Shown: piece after piece, positions 60,709 to 64,000 of the stretch
Layout of the letters: every line of letters starts with the position of its first letter
Numbering within the stretch: position 1 is the stretch's first letter
Source: Amphirosellinia nigrospora
Taxonomy: Eukaryota; Ascomycota; Sordariomycetes; Xylariales; Xylariaceae
Length of the DNA stretch: 64,000 bases
NCBI GenBank assembly: GCA_004123355.1
Contig: SCHM01000004.1
Location: forward strand, 4,310,316 to 4,374,315
Direction: 5' to 3'
Made by a program: the position numbers and the translations under genes
The notes under the pieces: model-generated
Seen by the model: the letters and a program-made list of their open reading frames with translations, nothing else
Databases searched by the model: none
Told to the model about the DNA's origin: nothing

Positions 60709-61400
60709 TTATGACACCATGCGATATCACCGTAGTAGATAATACATGTCATCGAACCTAGTAAACGACAGGATGTAGATCCGGGACTGAACAGAAATAA
60801 TGCCTGTCTATTGAAGTCTGACTCTTCTATCAGCAGTCGCCTGAGACCCTTAATCTATCAGGAGGCATCTTTGCATTCAGTTTCCCTGTTCGATCGGTCT
60901 CTATTCTAACCGGAAATAACTAACTTCAAGCTGCATGAGTATTGCCCTTCGGATGTTGTCTAGCTGTCATCTCTGATCGTTGTCCAATTTTTACGTCAAG
61001 CCGCATAAACATTGACTTCCAGCTGTCATCTAACTTGAAGGTTCCACCTCTATTATATCAGCTCCAAGTTATAAGCTGTCCAGGACGTCTTTCAATTGAT
61101 CCCAATACCATGGCTTGCAGCATAAGCACTTCGCGAGACGGTATACCTATATCTTGGAATAACCATTGGATCTATCGGAATATAGATAACTGGTTGAGAT
61201 TTTTTGGCGGTGTATAGTTTCTCCATGACCAATGTTACAAAATTATGATGATACGTTGTTCTTCGGCTAGGTCAGTCTATGGTCAGCCAAGTTAATGCAT
61301 AAATAATAATCAATCTTGTGATAGAAGTTGGACTAGACCTAGGCATAATATTATAAAAGGCTAGGTAACACCCTCGCCAAGTTAAATGTTAATAACGAGC

Positions 61401-61728
61401 TGTCACACAGACCTGGCTAAGTGCGCAATACAATGCCACACAAATCCTGCAGAGTTCGCTAGATACTACCTTACTAGACGAAGGCAGTCGTACGAAGTTA
61501 TCGTAAATCTTAAGCAGACACCGAAGCTAAACTCGAACACCGAAACACTTGGTTCTCTAACTATACAGGTCTCCCTTTAGAAAAAGAAGAGAATTCTGGG
61601 CATAAAAGGGCACGGAATCTTCCCTCCTCGAGAATAAGAATTTTAGATCTATATGGCCCTTTGGCACCATAGTTGCTTATCACTTAATTTGAACCAATTC
61701 CAGGCCTTCTATCTGAGCCCTTGTGACA
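61401..61728 (+). mobile_element. Solo LTR (copy B), fossil
   Basis: About 328 bp, related to copy A, with ends TGTCACACAG and CCCTTGTGACA and a 5-bp target-site duplication CGAGC on both sides. An internal GCATAAAAGGG promoter-like box lies about 220 bp before the start codon of the next gene, in the same orientation. No interior region. Confidence 0.75.
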
Positions 61729-61825
61729 CGAGCAAGCTCTTCGCTCTTGCAAGTCTCACGTGTCTAGTCAATTCCCACTATATTACTTTGAATCAGTCAG
61801 CTCTTTTTCTTTAACCACTGGGCCA

Positions 61826-62560
61826 ATGTCTTTGCAGCTCGCCAGTGATGCTGGTGTCCCGCACACCGAGGTCGTTGAAGAGGCCGAAGTAACCACGGAA
61901 GAGATCAAAGCAACGGGAGAGCAAAATGACTATCGCGTCTACAAGCCCATTGGAACTGCGCGCGTCTGGGCTGGTAGGCAAACCATCTATTATAGCTATA
62001 GCGACGAAGCTATGTACGCTGTTGTCAATCGCTACTTCCGTGGCATCAACTGGATACAGCTCATCAGCTGGACCAACGAAACCGCATCCGAACAGGAATG
62101 GCAGTACTCATACACCTCGGGACTAAGCATTACCCAAGGCTCCGAGGTCAACAACGGCTTTAACCTTGGACTCTCATACAAGGGCATGTCTATCGGCATT
62201 GAGCATAGCACTCGCACTTTCAAAACTACTGAGACATCTTCGACGGCAACATTTACCAAGACAATCAGAGTGGCCCCAAACTCGACGATTATTTTCTACC
62301 AGAAGCGCTACGACTTTGAGGACAATATCACGTTTGTTAACGATGCTTGGGGCCGGGATTGGAACATTGGTCCCTGGGGGGTTACAATCCGCTTACGACC
62401 AAGGTCATCCGTCATGGCAGAGGAGTATTATACCAAGAGCAAGAAGTTCCCCGAGGGGCCAGTCAGTCACTACGCGCGTTTGCACCGACCGCTGATATTA
62501 CTCGTAAGCGGGTTTACCGCGCGGGCTAAAGACATGCTTGTCAAAATGGGTCTTTATTAA
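61826..62560 (+). CDS. Hypothetical beta-rich protein, 244 aa
   Basis: Single-exon ORF from ATG at 61826 (MSLQLASDAGVPHTEVVEEA) to TAA. Family not recognised. The central part alternates polar and hydrophobic residues and is rich in Ser, Thr and Tyr (YSYTSGLSITQGSEVNNGFN, STRTFKTTETSSTATFTKTI, NSTIIFYQKRYDFEDNITF), typical of long beta strands. Such a pattern occurs in several extended beta-sheet folds; assignment is not possible by eye. It has no signal peptide. The frame is intact despite decayed repeats around it. It begins 97 bp downstream of a solo LTR in the same orientation. Confidence 0.65.
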   Translation: MSLQLASDAGVPHTEVVEEAEVTTEEIKATGEQNDYRVYKPIGTARVWAGRQTIYYSYSDEAMYAVVNRYFRGINWIQLISWTNETASEQEWQYSYTSGLSITQGSEVNNGFNLGLSYKGMSIGIEHSTRTFKTTETSSTATFTKTIRVAPNSTIIFYQKRYDFEDNITFVNDAWGRDWNIGPWGVTIRLRPRSSVMAEEYYTKSKKFPEGPVSHYARLHRPLILLVSGFTARAKDMLVKMGLY

Positions 62561-62588
62561 ACTCTTTAAACAGACCCCTGGTAAAGAG

Positions 62589-62606
62589 GGCCCTTATATA
62601 AGGGCC
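62589..62606. terminator. Perfect 18-bp palindrome after the ORF stop
   Basis: GGCCCTTATATAAGGGCC reads the same on both strands and lies 28 bp after the TAA of the hypothetical gene. It may fold in the transcript's 3' UTR or serve as a dyad protein site. Eukaryotic 3' ends do not need such hairpins, so the role is open. Confidence 0.4.
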
Positions 62607-63171
62607 TTCTTCGCGAGGGTTTTCTCTTCATCACCACACTTTTTCCCCTCCTACGAAGGGGTTGGCTTTTAGTGATGGTTGGAGATTTTCTATCTCACCC
62701 ACCGTCCCCAGGCGGTAGCCAAGGCCTGGAAGGAAGGAAGGATTGTTTTGGTGGTTTGATTTATTTGAATTTTAGGATAGATAGTCGGGAGGAGGGGGCT
62801 GACTAAAGACCTTGGTTCGAGGTGGCTGACTTAATAGCATACAACACGCGATATAGCGCACTGTTAGGCCCTGGGTTAGCTCGCCACTCTCCCTTAATAC
62901 ATGCGTTTAAACTATTGCTGTCCTGTTGAGTGAATAGAAGGATATAGTGAATACAACCGATCTCTGTCGATGTCCCAATTAGAAGGACCGCTCATCTTAT
63001 GATTTGCTAATATCGAGAGGGGGGAGGAAGGCTCGATGTACTTACACTAGGACTAATTGTAGATATTATATAAGTACTTGATACGCACCTATTTTTTATG
63101 AGCAGGCTGCTCTAGGAACGTAGAGCTTAACAACCCCAGCCCGGCCCTACTAAGATACAGCGAGTGATGCA

Positions 63172-63440
63172 GTGCACTCGTGATAAGTAACCGATTGACG
63201 GCCGTTCCATTCCTAGGTAGTAACGTGATCACTTCAATAGACGCAATATGTAATGCGGCAGTTCTTTCATTATTCACTGTCGCGATATCGGCCCCTTTCT
63301 CAAGCCGAAACCTTATCACTTCGACACAGCCTGCAGGACGCAGTGCAGCTACTCCTCTATCACTCGTAGCACTAACATCAGCCCCGTTGTCAAGCAGAAG
63401 CTTGATCGTTTCTATGGGATTTTTCGGGCACGTCTCGTAT
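63172..63440 (-). pseudogene. Ankyrin-repeat gene fragment
   Basis: A minus-strand open frame reads NPIETIKLLLDNGADVSATS, then VEVIRFRLEKGADIATVNN and RTAALHIASIEVITLL, that is, about two and a half ankyrin repeats with the LLL.GAD.. signature. The spacing is about 29-30 residues instead of 33, as if a few residues were lost from each repeat. No start codon or rest of the gene is found nearby, so it is a remnant of a larger ankyrin protein. Confidence 0.55.
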
Positions 63441-63894
63441 GATAGGTGACTACAAAGTCAGCTGGTCAGCTAGTTTCACAAATTGGTCCTTACTACTTCA
63501 CAGTTTCTTTCGCAATTAGTTAACCCGTTTTCCCCAAAACGTTGCAAACCTCTAGTTATGAAAGTAGTTGATGAATTTGGGTTCGTTAGGCGAAAGCTGG
63601 TCGCTTGGATTTCGACAAGGTCGCCAAAATGTAGCAACACTGCGTTGAACCATCGCTGTTGCTTGAGTAGCGAATCAGAATACATATGCCTGTGTTGGAA
63701 CTGCGGTACACGTTGACTCTGTCACGGAACAGAACTGCAGCACTATACTGCGACACTGCCAAAAGATAGAAGGTTCGACTCAGAAACTTGACCGTCTGGG
63801 GACACTTATATAGTTAGAGCCGTGACAGACACCGCCTAGTCTCGGCGGAGAAAGCTGGACTTAGCCACACATCTACATATAACTATACATATGC

Positions 63895-64000
63895 GTCTAG
63901 TGAAATGGCCAGGGTGACTGGGACCTAGGGAGAGGAAGTAATCTGAGAATTAATTATCCAATTCAAGTCGTAGTCACGTAGAAATAAGGGGAACCTATCG
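63895..64000. repeat. Dispersed repeat R2, copy 2 (runs off window)
   Basis: Resembles 56979-57100 in the same orientation: the blocks GGGTGACTGGGACC, AATTAATTATCCAATTC and TAGAAATAAGGGG occur in the same order. It continues past the window end. Confidence 0.6.

Larger units (their letters stand above)
59217..61825. other. LTR-rich intergenic stretch, 2.6 kb
   Basis: Between two divergent orphan ORFs. Apart from the LTRs and LTR fragments listed separately, no gene is seen. Confidence 0.55.
62561..64000. other. Right-end non-coding stretch, 1.4 kb
   Basis: Contains a perfect palindrome just after the preceding gene, an ankyrin-repeat remnant and repeat R2 copy 2. Otherwise featureless. Confidence 0.5.

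Noticed and set aside
56181-61728. MITE interpretation of the TGTCACA-ended repeats
   Set aside because: TG...CA ends, 5-bp duplications and an internal TATA-like box fit solo LTRs better than a DNA-transposon MITE.

Overview
This is nuclear DNA of a filamentous ascomycete (Pezizomycotina, most likely Sordariomycetes). The evidence is short GT-AG introns of about 53-160 bp, sparse genes on both strands, fungal families (HET domain, AA1-like secreted protein, fungal tannase, GPI-anchored repeat protein, Dal5-type transporter) and housekeeping genes with clear yeast counterparts (FCY1, TRM82, YDJ1, NOP14, ENV7/STK16).

Layout. 1.7-5.7 kb: alpha/beta hydrolase, a five-exon cytosine deaminase (FCY1-like) and an F-box/2EXR-like gene, all on +. 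6.0-13.5 kb: a conserved block of GPATCH11-like G-patch protein, ENV7/STK16 kinase, TRM82 tRNA-methyltransferase subunit and YDJ1-type Hsp40. 13.5-18.3 kb: gene desert. 18.3-25.1 kb: short bZIP-like regulator, NOP14 ribosome-biogenesis factor, and a divergently transcribed membrane-anchored protein of unknown function. 26-33 kb: tannase/feruloyl-esterase-like enzyme, Dal5-type MFS transporter and AA1-like secreted protein. 33.8-38.3 kb: APH-fold protein and an Erg6-like methyltransferase. 40.6-49.2 kb: GPI repeat protein, homocysteine S-methyltransferase and a C2-domain protein.

49.6-64 kb looks like an accessory compartment. It holds a pseudokinase-fucolectin fusion interrupted by three TAG codons, a HET-domain gene on the opposite strand, then about 9 kb of mostly non-coding sequence with solo LTRs, diverged repeats, two orphan ORFs that each lie just downstream of an LTR in the same orientation, and an ankyrin-repeat remnant.

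Two overall observations matter for any reader. First, most multi-exon conserved genes carry frameshifts that look like a single missing base, nearly always in short C, G, T or A runs. That points to systematic deletion errors in the assembly more than to pseudogenes. Second, the lectin fusion has a different lesion: TGG-to-TAG at three expected Trp codons, which fits RIP-type CpA-to-TpA mutation. Exon boundaries were read by eye from splice consensus and family similarity; no search was run.
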